From Nostoc sp. 106C (lineage in GTDB: Bacteria; Cyanobacteriota; Cyanobacteriia; Cyanobacteriales; Nostocaceae): a DNA stretch of 39,695 bases. Below the pieces are notes generated by a model. The model ran no database searches and had not been told where the DNA came from. It saw only the letters and a program-made list of their open reading frames with translations. The position numbers and the translations under genes were made by a program. Location of the stretch: contig NZ_MTAW01000067.1 in NCBI RefSeq assembly GCF_002154725.1, forward strand, positions 1 to 39,695, in the 5' to 3' direction. Below are positions 18,916 through 26,735 of the stretch, in pieces (the stretch's first letter is position 1; each line of letters starts with the position of its first letter).

Positions 18916-19269
18916 AATGTATATTTAATTTTGCTCGACTACTTAAGACCTACTCTTGAGGGTTTGTTTAGCTCGGTTATTACGGATATAAAATTATAGC
19001 AAATTTTACTTTTATAGTCTAAATTAGCCAGTTTTTCGGTTAATCGCATATAATGTTGCGTTATAAATTACACAATCTTAACTGGAGCATTCCCTACCTG
19101 AAAGCGATAAACCTTAAACAAAAAGTGATATTTTAGACTTTTTACACAAGAGTTTTCATTTACGTAGGTTACAGGCGTAAGTGTATAGCAGCTTTGCGCT
19201 CTTACTATCACCTTCTATTTAATACGTTTGCAAATGGCCGTAATTACTTATATGGACAAATAAATCATT

Positions 19270-20142
19270 ATGAGAAACAAAATAATAGCTTTTACAGTGG
19301 GATTGACCATGCTGCTAACAGCTAACCGCAGCATAGCTGGTGTCATCACACTTTATGATGGATCATCTAATGTCACACCCGATCAATACAACTCACCATC
19401 GCCTTGGCTAAGTTTTACCACTTTTAGGTATAACGGATCTACTTTTACTCCATTTGCGCCTGTGGGTACACAGAGCGCAACTGGTGGTGTGACCACATTA
19501 GATAGCACTACCAGTAACAATGACAGTATATATGCTGGCTACAGCAACTATAAGGTGTCATCTTTCTCCCCTGTAGGTATAAGCAAAGTTAACCCAGCAT
19601 TTCCTACACTGGATCGAAATGCTGGTTACACACTCAGTTTTACCATGAAAATTAATACCGAAGCCGATACTTCAGATGCAACTCATCCCCGTGCTGGCTT
19701 CAGTGTCTTAGTTCTCAGTAGTGACAAGCAAGGTATAGAAATAGGTTTTAGAAGTAGTGAGATTTTTTCCCAGGCTAATGCAGCTTTTGATACTATTGGC
19801 GAACAAGTAACTGGCGTTTCCAGTTTGCTATCAAGCTTGAATACCTATGACTTGAATGTTTCTGGCAACTCCTACACACTAACTAACGGTACTACAACGC
19901 TTTTGAACGGTTTGCTACGCGACTACACAGCAGCTACTGGTATTAATGGTCTTGCGAGTCTCGTTTACAACACTCCTAACTATATTTTTCTCGGAGACAA
20001 TACTACTTCTGCAAGAGCTAGTGTTGACATCCAATCTATCAATTTGACAACTGTACCCTACGAATTTTCACCAACTGCTGGTATTTTGGCATTAGTTGCT
20101 GGAGGTGCTGTAAATCATTTGCTGAAAAAGAAAAAGTCATGA
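19270..20142 (+). CDS. PEP-CTERM sorting-signal protein (cyanobacterial variant)
   Basis: A 290-residue exported protein. The signal peptide MRNKIIAFTVGLTMLLTANRS ends near SIA/GV. The body is Ser/Thr/Asn-rich with no catalytic motif seen. The C terminus has the sorting signature: PYEFSPTAG, a hydrophobic segment ILALVAGGAV, then KKKKS. This matches the cyanobacterial P-x-EFSP form of PEP-CTERM, normally cleaved by a cyanoexosortase after export, with the protein then delivered to the surface or extracellular matrix. Its TGA stop overlaps the ATG of the exosortase gene (ATGA), so it is very probably that enzyme's dedicated substrate. Confidence 0.85.
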   Translation: MRNKIIAFTVGLTMLLTANRSIAGVITLYDGSSNVTPDQYNSPSPWLSFTTFRYNGSTFTPFAPVGTQSATGGVTTLDSTTSNNDSIYAGYSNYKVSSFSPVGISKVNPAFPTLDRNAGYTLSFTMKINTEADTSDATHPRAGFSVLVLSSDKQGIEIGFRSSEIFSQANAAFDTIGEQVTGVSSLLSSLNTYDLNVSGNSYTLTNGTTTLLNGLLRDYTAATGINGLASLVYNTPNYIFLGDNTTSARASVDIQSINLTTVPYEFSPTAGILALVAGGAVNHLLKKKKS

Positions 20143-20987
20143 AAATATCTGACTTTAATATTGTAGAACAGCTAAAAAAATCTAACTTTTGGCTAACTGC
20201 GATCGCTGTTGATTTAACAATCATTCAACTGAGTTTACATTGGAAGTTTAGCTCCAGTGTCGATGCTCTATTTATCAAATCTCTATTTTGGGCAAGTATA
20301 GTATATCTGATTGCTAAAAAACAGCATACTCTTAACCTAGAAAGTGATTTATTCTCTACCTTAATTGGCTTATTATTAATTGCTTTAACCCTAATTAAAA
20401 GCTTATCTTTATTTTGGTTTGAATCTTCATTCATCAAATTCTCTGCTTTGCTTTCATTCTTAGGGTTAGCTTTAATAGCATCAGGGATTAAAGGATTAAA
20501 GCAATATTGGCAAGAATTTATAATTATGGTTTTATCATTTGATGGAATCCTGTTATCATTACTTCCAGCCAAATTTGATATTAGTATATTATCTGCAAAA
20601 GCCGCAAATTTTGTACTTTGGTATTTAGGATTTCCCGTTTATCGTCAAGGTATTAATGTCATTCTTCCTACAGGAGCTATTGAAATCTATCCTGGTTGTT
20701 CTGGCTTAAATGCTATGTTAATTTTGTTGCAGTTATCGCTAATATTTATACTTGTATTCCCTATTAATATATTTCAGAAATTTCTGTTACCTATTACGGC
20801 TGTATTTCTGGCATTTTTCATTAACATTTTTCGCTTAGTATTGATGACTCTGTTAGTAGCAGCCTCTAATGATCAAGGATTTAAATATTGGCATGGAGAA
20901 CCTGGTAACCAAATATTTTCAACTATCTCAATTTTGGCTTTCGGTTTTATCTGCCATTGGATATTAAAAGAAAAGAAACCAGTATGA
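20139..20987 (+). CDS. Cyanoexosortase (A-type likely)
   Basis: An integral membrane transpeptidase-like protease that processes PEP-CTERM proteins. The 282 residues form about eight hydrophobic segments. The three family active-site residues are present: Cys187 in YPGCSGLNAM, Arg232 in NIFRLVLM and His252 in YWHGEPG. It starts by ATGA overlap with the substrate gene and ends by a second ATGA overlap with the decayed gene behind it, a tight operon. The A-type label rests on the neighbouring HpsJ-like gene and the decayed associated-protein remnant, so the subtype is inferred. Confidence 0.88.
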   Translation: MKISDFNIVEQLKKSNFWLTAIAVDLTIIQLSLHWKFSSSVDALFIKSLFWASIVYLIAKKQHTLNLESDLFSTLIGLLLIALTLIKSLSLFWFESSFIKFSALLSFLGLALIASGIKGLKQYWQEFIIMVLSFDGILLSLLPAKFDISILSAKAANFVLWYLGFPVYRQGINVILPTGAIEIYPGCSGLNAMLILLQLSLIFILVFPINIFQKFLLPITAVFLAFFINIFRLVLMTLLVAASNDQGFKYWHGEPGNQIFSTISILAFGFICHWILKEKKPV

Positions 20988-21334
20988 CAAAAGATGCAGA
21001 AATAAAAACAGAGAAAATCTGCAACCAACATATTTACAATATTCGCACCGATTGCTACCTTGGTTACTTGGACAGCAAATTCTTTTAGCTAGGCGCTGTA
21101 TATGGGCAAGTTTATTCACCTCTATCAATAAATTTGACGATTATACTGCCTATAAATTTTTAGAAAAAGCTTGGTTATAAGTAGGTCGGCGTGAATATTT
21201 ATCGTTGGGATGAGGCAGAAGGCAAAAGGCAGGAGGGTTTAAGCCTATTTGATTTTTCAAAACATAGTTTTGTTTTTCCACACCGTTCTACTTATTGTTA
21301 TGCTTGGTGACGTTATCACTTTCTTAAACGTTAG
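20984..21334 (+). pseudogene. Decayed cyanoexosortase-associated protein gene, split by a MITE
   Basis: An ATG at 20984 overlaps the exosortase stop (ATGA) but its frame ends after 34 codons. From 20986, a frame two bases ahead stays open to 21180 and reads RLLPWLLGQQILLARRCIWA and later TAYKFLEKAWL, which resembles the C-terminal part of cyanoexosortase-associated proteins as I remember them. A 115-bp MITE lies at 21179-21293. Beyond it, 21299-21334 reads YAW, stop, RYHFLKR, stop, matching the expected W-rich C-terminal end (WY.WWR..F) with one TGG changed to TGA. Most of the N-terminal part of a roughly 200-residue gene is missing. The fit is by eye. Confidence 0.5.
21179..21293. mobile_element. 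MITE-like element, family B, copy 1 (115 bp)
   Basis: The ends are AAGTAGGTCGGCGTGAATAT and the complement of AAGTAGAACGGTGTGGAAAA. A copy of identical length lies inverted at 25059-25173 and a left-end fragment at 37107-37135. AT dinucleotides flank the ends. This copy interrupts the decayed gene behind the exosortase. Confidence 0.75.
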
Positions 21335-21358
21335 ATTTTACAACTTATATAAATATTT

Positions 21359-22048
21359 ATGAATCAATTAGAAAAAGATTATTGGCCTTCTATTTTTACA
21401 TTACGTTTTTTAGGTTATATTTTATTAATTTTAGCTGCTATTGATGTGATTAATATTTTAATTCCATTTAGATTTACTAATCCTGTTTGGGAATTTCAAA
21501 TAATAGGGGCATTAGTAGAACATGCGCCTTTGCCTTTAATCGGCTCGACATTTGTATTTTTTGGAGAAAAAGATTACCGAAATAAAATAGAAGTTTGTAT
21601 ATTAAATTTTCTCTCTTGGGCTGCACTATTAGGAGGTTGTTTATTCTTCTTATTATTGCCTTTAGGAATTAATGATACCTGGCGGATAAATAATCAAAAC
21701 TATGTGCAAATTACGAATCAAACAGCACAACAGATGACCCAAATACTCCAAGCTAAAGCATTATTAAATAAAGCGAAAAGTAATGAAGATTTAAATCGAA
21801 TTTTCAAATCTTTAAATCCTCAAAGGAATACACCTGAGTTAAAGAATCCGCAAGAAGTAAAAACTCAACTACTATCACAAATTGGGCAATTAGAAAAAAA
21901 CATAAATAATCAAGCGCAAGTAACACACAGTAATACTCGCAAAGAACTTATCAAAAATTCTGTCAAATGGAATTTGGGTGCTTTAGTTTGTTCATTTGCC
22001 TTTGTTTGGATTTGGCAGGCTACAGACTGGGCGCGTCTACCCTGGTGA
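21359..22048 (+). CDS. HpsJ-like membrane protein, exosortase-associated
   Basis: A 229-residue membrane protein with an N-terminal hydrophobic pair (about 15-37 and 45-70), a third segment (about 82-102, LNFLSWAALLGGCLFFLLLP), a long soluble Gln/Asn/Lys-rich coiled region (about 105-200) and a last TM (about 205-222) ending QATDWARLPW. This layout and the LLPLGINDTWRINNQ junction match HpsJ-like proteins, which in cyanobacteria sit beside hormogonium polysaccharide genes or cyanoexosortases. It is third in the sorting operon, 24 bp after the end of the decayed gene. In 22049-22371, downstream, I see nothing convincing. Confidence 0.75.
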   Translation: MNQLEKDYWPSIFTLRFLGYILLILAAIDVINILIPFRFTNPVWEFQIIGALVEHAPLPLIGSTFVFFGEKDYRNKIEVCILNFLSWAALLGGCLFFLLLPLGINDTWRINNQNYVQITNQTAQQMTQILQAKALLNKAKSNEDLNRIFKSLNPQRNTPELKNPQEVKTQLLSQIGQLEKNINNQAQVTHSNTRKELIKNSVKWNLGALVCSFAFVWIWQATDWARLPW

Positions 22049-22371
22049 AAGAAGAGAGTAAGGGGATAAAACCCCATATAAGACCTAAGAAGATGTTTAT
22101 AAAGTCTAAATTAATATAAAACCAGGTGAATATAATTCGCCCAAAACTTTTACAACATCCTCTCCAGGGTAGGGCTTCAAATTCGGAAGCATTGAAACTT
22201 GCTTAGTACCTCTTAACTTATTGACAAATTATACATTTCTTGTGTGAGGCATAAGACTTCAGGCTTGTGGATGAGTAATGTACCAAGTTTTGTGATAATT
22301 TGCGATCGCTTCCGAATTATTTAGCTGACAAGTTGGATTCTAGATGTGATGTCATTTAGAGATCTACTAAG

Positions 22372-23301
22372 ATGCCTACCGATTATGTTCTCTTTGTTCA
22401 CGGAGTCAAAGTTCATGACTCAAAGGAATTTGAGAGATTATCCACCATCTTGCTGAATCGCATTCGGGACTCTATTAGCGATAAATCTAGAGTTGTAACG
22501 CCAATTTTCTTCTTCTGGGGGGATCTGAATTTGGCAGCACAAAAGGAATTAGTAGCAGGATTAACAGCATCACCAAAGTGGAGCGATTTTTGGTTTAGAG
22601 ATTTTCGGACAGAGCAGATTCTTGAATTTGTAGGTGATGCAGCGCTTTACTTGAGTCGGCACGTTGGCACACAAGTGGTACAACGATTTCGGGAGAAGGG
22701 TTTGGGTGTGCTAAAAGGTGGTAACACAAGCGATCGCCTACATATAATTACTCATAGTTGGGGTACTGTCATCTTATTTGACATTCTCTTCGCTCGTCGC
22801 TGGGAAGACCCAATCTTGGATGTTGAAGTTCGTAACAGCGTCAAAGAACTTCGTAATGTCCTCTTTGGCTTAGATCCCAATCCTCAATCGGGAATTCCAT
22901 TAGCTAGTATCCACACTATGGGTTCACCATTGGCACTGTTCAGTCTGCTGAATATCAGTGGCAATGTCAACGGAGTCAGTACCCACGATCTCACTCCTGA
23001 TCTCAGCAGACTTTTGGCAAATTTATATACATTGCGGCAAAAACCTCTTCCTTGGCGTAATTTCGCTCATCCTGGCGATCCCATTGCCTACCCAATAGAA
23101 GGGCTGAAGCGAATGCTTTTAGATAGCAGCACGGCCTACGTAGATATCCAAGATGTGATTTCTGAACAAGGTAACATCTTTAACCGTCCATTTAGCCAAA
23201 AATTAGTTCCATTATTGTGGGGTGGGGAAGCACATGGCAGTTACTGGGATAATCCATTAGTTGGTAAAACCATTAGTGAAATAATTCGTGCAGCCGTTTA
23301 G
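22372..23301 (+). CDS. Alpha/beta hydrolase, lipase-like
   Basis: A 309-residue cytosolic alpha/beta hydrolase. The early strand DYVLFVHGVKV carries the oxyanion HG; the nucleophile elbow reads ITHSWGT with Ser129 (His replaces the first Gly of GxSxG). Asp236 in HPGDPIAYP and His288 in GEAHGSYW complete the triad. No signal peptide. Proteins of this shape are often annotated as putative lipases or hydrolases of unknown substrate. A hairpin follows the stop at 23311-23330. Nothing in the neighbouring genes points to a pathway. Confidence 0.75.
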   Translation: MPTDYVLFVHGVKVHDSKEFERLSTILLNRIRDSISDKSRVVTPIFFFWGDLNLAAQKELVAGLTASPKWSDFWFRDFRTEQILEFVGDAALYLSRHVGTQVVQRFREKGLGVLKGGNTSDRLHIITHSWGTVILFDILFARRWEDPILDVEVRNSVKELRNVLFGLDPNPQSGIPLASIHTMGSPLALFSLLNISGNVNGVSTHDLTPDLSRLLANLYTLRQKPLPWRNFAHPGDPIAYPIEGLKRMLLDSSTAYVDIQDVISEQGNIFNRPFSQKLVPLLWGGEAHGSYWDNPLVGKTISEIIRAAV

Positions 23302-23310
23302 TTAAATATC

Positions 23311-23330
23311 CAGTGGCGTAAACGCCACTG
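23311..23330. terminator. Hairpin after the hydrolase gene
   Basis: CAGTGGCG (23311-23318) pairs with CGCCACTG (23323-23330) over a TAAA loop, nine bases past the stop. There is no T-tract on the plus strand, so termination is uncertain. Confidence 0.45.
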
Positions 23331-23590
23331 AAAAATCACGTTTGATTCTGTACCTAATAGCTACTTTCTACAGGATATGATTTTGCGATTAACTTTAGGT
23401 TTATCTTTCATCTACTAATTTTTAGCAACTTTAATAGTTAAACCTGTGGCAAATTTTATATAAAAATATAAAACCAATATAAATAAAATTATTTCAAATT
23501 CAATAGGTAACGCCTATTACAGTCCTAACATAACTTTATCTCTTATTAATACATTAAGTCTGCATCTCATCAAGCTCTTAGGAAAATGTT

Positions 23591-23785
23591 TTGATTAAGA
23601 ACTTCATAGCTTTTATAGCTAGCCTAATTTTTAGTATTGCAGCAGCAATTATGCTCGAAGCTTTAGTCAAATCATTGAAAGTACCTACATTTACAACTTT
23701 GAGTATAGCTATTTTTGGTAGTTATCTCTTAATAATGTTTAGTATCATACAGAATCTTATTGCTAAATCTAGGAGAGCTAAATAA
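23591..23785 (+). CDS. Small two-TM protein, 64 aa
   Basis: A TTG start at 23591 is preceded by AGGA seven bases upstream. The protein has two hydrophobic stretches (about 5-25 and 36-55) and a basic C terminus ending KSRRAK, typical of a small inner-membrane protein. I do not recognise the family. A hairpin follows 40 bp after the stop. The base composition is AT-rich like its surroundings, and the gene might be spurious because the start is not ATG. Confidence 0.45.
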   Translation: MIKNFIAFIASLIFSIAAAIMLEALVKSLKVPTFTTLSIAIFGSYLLIMFSIIQNLIAKSRRAK

Positions 23786-23825
23786 ACCATAAAGTAAATT
23801 TAGCAACATATTTCCCAATGAAAAT

Positions 23826-23852
23826 GTCACTCCAAGGAGTTTTTGGAGTGAC
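23826..23852. terminator. Perfect 10-bp hairpin after the 64-aa gene
   Basis: GTCACTCCAA (23826-23835) pairs with TTGGAGTGAC (23843-23852) around a seven-base loop, with no T-tract afterwards. Between here and 24269 I see no gene. Confidence 0.5.
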
Positions 23853-24269
23853 CTCAAGCCCTAAGATGATGTATTACACAAGTAATTATTATGTACCCAA
23901 TACTAGTATTCTTTGCTCTACCAAAAGAAAGTAAGTTTTAATAACCTTATCTATCGTAAGTAGTAGTTAAAATTCAATGGTTCGTGCCAGAAAACAGTTT
24001 CATAGACTGATTTTGCTTTCTGATGCTATTACAGCATAGGGAAAATAAACTACGATCAAATATATCTCTAACGTCATAGAATTAGATTTTTTTTAGACGC
24101 TCCAAGGACAGCTTCGCGTAAGTTGATGTTGCGCAAGCTATGTTAAATTTTGAAGTATATCCAGCGAGATTAGGCTGTACGTGCTTGGGCTAAATCCCAA
24201 ATTAGTGTAATACAGGATGATGTAAGTAAACCTCTCATCCCAAAATCTTGGAAAGTTTTAAAAATACTA

Positions 24270-24302
24270 TTTAAAACAAAATCCCCACATTGGAAGTGGG
24301 GA
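24270..24302 (-). terminator. Minus-strand terminator-like hairpin
   Basis: TCCCCAC (24282-24288) pairs with GTGGGGA (24296-24302). Read on the minus strand it is followed by TTTTGTTTTAAA. No minus-strand gene lies just upstream, so it may end a small RNA or a long 3' transcript. Confidence 0.45.
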
Positions 24303-24325
24303 AGGTGAACCAAAGGCATTCTGAT

Positions 24326-24339
24326 AGTACAATTGTACT
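24326..24339. promoter_or_regulatory. LexA-box-like palindrome
   Basis: AGTACAATTGTACT is a perfect 14-bp palindrome that fits the cyanobacterial LexA consensus RGTACNNNDGTWCB (recalled from Anabaena work). It lies 24 bp upstream, on the minus strand, of the hairpin at 24282-24302. No protein gene is nearby on either side. Confidence 0.35.
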
Positions 24340-24393
24340 TAAATAATTCAGAGGTGTCATCTGATTTTTGGTAAAAGTTCTAACTTTCTGCTT

Positions 24394-24579
24394 ATACCAA
24401 TTCCAGGAAAAAATGAGACAGATGCGTAGGTTGGGGAGCCACTCACGTGGGCGGGTTTCCCGGCTTGAGTGAAGTGGCGTTTGAACTGAGTCAAATCCAA
24501 CAATTACAAGACTTTGGAATGTTGGGTTTCGTTCCTCAACTCAACCTACATCTACATCATATTTTTTGTGAAATGGTAT
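24394..24579. mobile_element. MITE-like element, family A, copy 2 (186 bp)
   Basis: Same length and direction as the copy at 7549-7734, with scattered substitutions. It starts ATACCAATTCCAGGAAAAAA and ends TTTTTTGTGAAATGGTAT. The short open frame inside it is not a gene. Confidence 0.7.
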
Positions 24580-24610
24580 TACTTGCCATACAAGCGCAGT
24601 TTTCTCGACG

Positions 24611-24645
24611 AAAAAAGCCCCTAGCCAGCACGATGCTGAAAGGGG
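24611..24645 (-). terminator. Minus-strand intrinsic terminator
   Basis: On the minus strand CCCCT pairs with AGGGG and an inner CAGCA pairs with TGCTG, followed directly by CTTTTTTCG. It lies 600 bp past the end of the LD-carboxypeptidase gene and may end that transcript or a separate small RNA from about 24650-24800. The region 24646-25058 has no protein gene I can support. Confidence 0.55.
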
Positions 24646-25058
24646 ATTAGGGAGTAATTGAAGTGGTTACTGCTAATCTTTAGGTAAAGCCAATGATCAA
24701 GGCACCACTGGCTCGTATCAAATAACCGAAACATTAGAGGGTAGAAGCACTGATAATTTCTAATATATTAGCATTAAAAATTACAAATGATAGAAAGAAA
24801 TACTACTCCTTCTGGTTGTAGGATAGGCAGTTTCCCTTAACTAAAAATTTTCTCATTAGGGCGACGCAAATAAAGTTAATAGGCGGAGATATTCATTTGT
24901 AAGGGTTTCAGGTGTCTTGACGTTTTGTAATCATAGTTGGCTCTATTCTCGCCTACTTACTTAGCGACTGCGAATCAGGCGTGTGAGTTACTGAGATACT
25001 TGTATCCTAGAGATAATGCTGCTAATCAAAGAAATTTGTTGATTAACAATCCATTGAT

Positions 25059-25173
25059 AAGTAGAACGGTGTGGAAAAACAAAACTATGTTTTGAAAAAT
25101 CAAATAGGCTTAAACCCTCTTCCCTCCTGCCTCCTGCCTCATCCCAACGATAAATATTCACGCCGACCTACTT
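25059..25173. mobile_element. MITE-like element, family B, copy 2, inverted (115 bp)
   Basis: It is the reverse complement of the element at 21179-21293, with a few differences in the G/A-rich centre (CTTCCCTCCTGCCTCCTGCC on this strand). AT flanks both ends (25057-25058 and 25174-25175). Confidence 0.75.
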
Positions 25174-25249
25174 ATTATTCAAGAAGCCTGCCAAATTTTG
25201 TCAATCGATGTCTGCATTCAGTAAGCATCTGCTCTAGATTAAATCTGAT

Positions 25250-26158
25250 TTATTTTGCAATCTGTAATATTCCCTGCGCTGCATCTAAAGTTACCTCTAC
25301 ACCCACTGGTAAAACCGCGTTACAACTATCGTGGCCAAAAGGTAACCCAGCAACTACAGGAATACCCAAATCACCCAAGCGATCGCGCAAAACTTCTTCG
25401 ACACTGAAGCTAGGCACGTTTGGTGGTGCTTCACATCCAGTAAAATCCCCTAAAGCAATCCCTTTAACTTTCGACAAAGCACCGCTTAAACGCCATTGAG
25501 TTAGCATTCTATCGATCCGGTACGGTGCTTCTGACACATCCTCAAATGCCAAAATTACACCTGCAAAATCTGGTTTGAAAGGTGTACCTAAAAGATGAGT
25601 TGCCACTGTGAGATTACCTGGGAGTAAAATTCCAGTAGCTACACCACCACCCCAACCATTACCTTTAAGAGGCTCAAGGTAATGGCCTTCGACCCAATTA
25701 AATAATCGCTCACGTGACCAATCTGGTTCATTGGCGAGAGTTGTTAATACAGGGCCGTGAACGCTAGAAATCCCTACATTGTATAGGCTCCACAACAGAG
25801 CCGTAATATCAGAAAAACCTATCAGCCACTTGGGATTGTGAATTGGAGATAATTCGGTTTGCCAATGCCAATCTTCTAGAATGCGGGTGCTACCGAAACC
25901 ACCTCTAGCGCAGAGAATACCTCGACAATCTGGATCTTCCCATGCGGCTGCTAGTTGAGCGCGACGATTTTGATCGTTTCCTGCTAAATATCCCCATTTA
26001 TCCGCAATCGAGGCGGGAACTTCTACTTTATAACCACGCGATCGCCAAATTTCTATACTTTGGTAGAAGGTTTCAAATTCTCGCAAAGCACCACTAGGAG
26101 CAATTACTCGCAGTAAATCGCCTGGTTTGAGAGGTGGAGGTAAGATTTTAGATTGCAT
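25250..26158 (-). CDS. LD-carboxypeptidase (peptidase family S66)
   Basis: A 302-residue serine peptidase that removes D-alanine from the murein tetrapeptide during cytoplasmic peptidoglycan recycling. The Ser-Glu-His triad of the family is visible: Ser116 in GFSDITALLW, Glu206 in LAFEDVSEAPYRIDRML and His276 in LPFGHDSCN. The CARGGFGSTRILEDW motif (about 83-97) and the N-terminal LKPGDLLRVIAPSG also fit. Start at ATG 26158, no signal peptide, so cytosolic. Related S66 members cleave other peptides (for example microcin C immunity proteins), but the neighbouring envelope genes favour murein recycling. Confidence 0.92.
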   Translation of the reverse strand: MQSKILPPPLKPGDLLRVIAPSGALREFETFYQSIEIWRSRGYKVEVPASIADKWGYLAGNDQNRRAQLAAAWEDPDCRGILCARGGFGSTRILEDWHWQTELSPIHNPKWLIGFSDITALLWSLYNVGISSVHGPVLTTLANEPDWSRERLFNWVEGHYLEPLKGNGWGGGVATGILLPGNLTVATHLLGTPFKPDFAGVILAFEDVSEAPYRIDRMLTQWRLSGALSKVKGIALGDFTGCEAPPNVPSFSVEEVLRDRLGDLGIPVVAGLPFGHDSCNAVLPVGVEVTLDAAQGILQIAK

Positions 26159-26257
26159 AAATTATCTACTAGTACTAAAAATTACTACCTTTATGGTGCT
26201 AACAATGTAATGTAAGGATTGATCTTTTGTTTATTTTTTTTATTCAATGGAAATTTT

Positions 26258-26713
26258 ATGCGTCAAGGAATGAAAGTTAGTCTGCTGCTACTAGCATTTG
26301 TAGGAAATTTGGCATGGTGCTCTGGCGCCAAGGCAAATTTTAACGGCAACCTCACCGTAGAAATTGATGGATTTAAAAATAAACAAGGGCAAGTCTGTGC
26401 CAGCATCTTTGCCAAGAGTCAAGGGTTTCCCAACAATCGCGATCGCGTAATCCAAAGGCAGTGTACCAAGATTACCGACATTCCTGTAAAGCTTACCTTT
26501 GAGAATTTGCCAGCAGGTAGTTATGCCGTTGCTGCCATGCATGATAGCAATGAAGACTTCAAACTCAATCGCAATAGCTTAGGGATGCCTACCGAAGGCT
26601 TTGGATTTTCCAAAAATCCTGAAGTTCAAAATAGTGCTCCCAAATTTAGCGATGCAGCAATTGTGTTGGCAGGCCCAAATACCAGCATCCAAATACATTT
26701 GAAATATTTTTGA
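26258..26713 (+). CDS. DUF2141 family exported protein
   Basis: About 151 residues from ATG 26258, which has GGAA eight bases upstream; a TTG at 26219 would add 13 residues ahead of the signal. The signal peptide (VSLLLLAFVGNLAWC) ends near AKA/N. The mature part has the DUF2141 features: NGNLTVEIDGFKNKQGQVCASIF, LTFENLPAGSYAVAAMHDSNEDFKLN and GMPTEGFGFS. It is a small beta-rich periplasmic or surface domain of unknown role. It converges with the peptidoglycan-binding gene, only 22 bp apart. Confidence 0.85.
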   Translation: MRQGMKVSLLLLAFVGNLAWCSGAKANFNGNLTVEIDGFKNKQGQVCASIFAKSQGFPNNRDRVIQRQCTKITDIPVKLTFENLPAGSYAVAAMHDSNEDFKLNRNSLGMPTEGFGFSKNPEVQNSAPKFSDAAIVLAGPNTSIQIHLKYF

Positions 26714-26735
26714 GTCAATAGTCATTTGTTATTGG

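Noticed and set aside
18753-18959. A 68-codon open frame on the plus strand
   Set aside because: It covers the TGTCATTGCGAG palindromic repeat, so it is repeat sequence rather than a gene.
22037-22168. Distant inverted pair CTACCCTGG / CCAGGGTAG after the HpsJ-like gene
   Set aside because: Nine bases at 120-bp distance with no tail or further pairing; likely chance.
24326-24339. NtcA site
   Set aside because: The palindrome has GTA-N6-TAC spacing instead of the GTA-N8-TAC needed for NtcA; a LexA-type box fits better.
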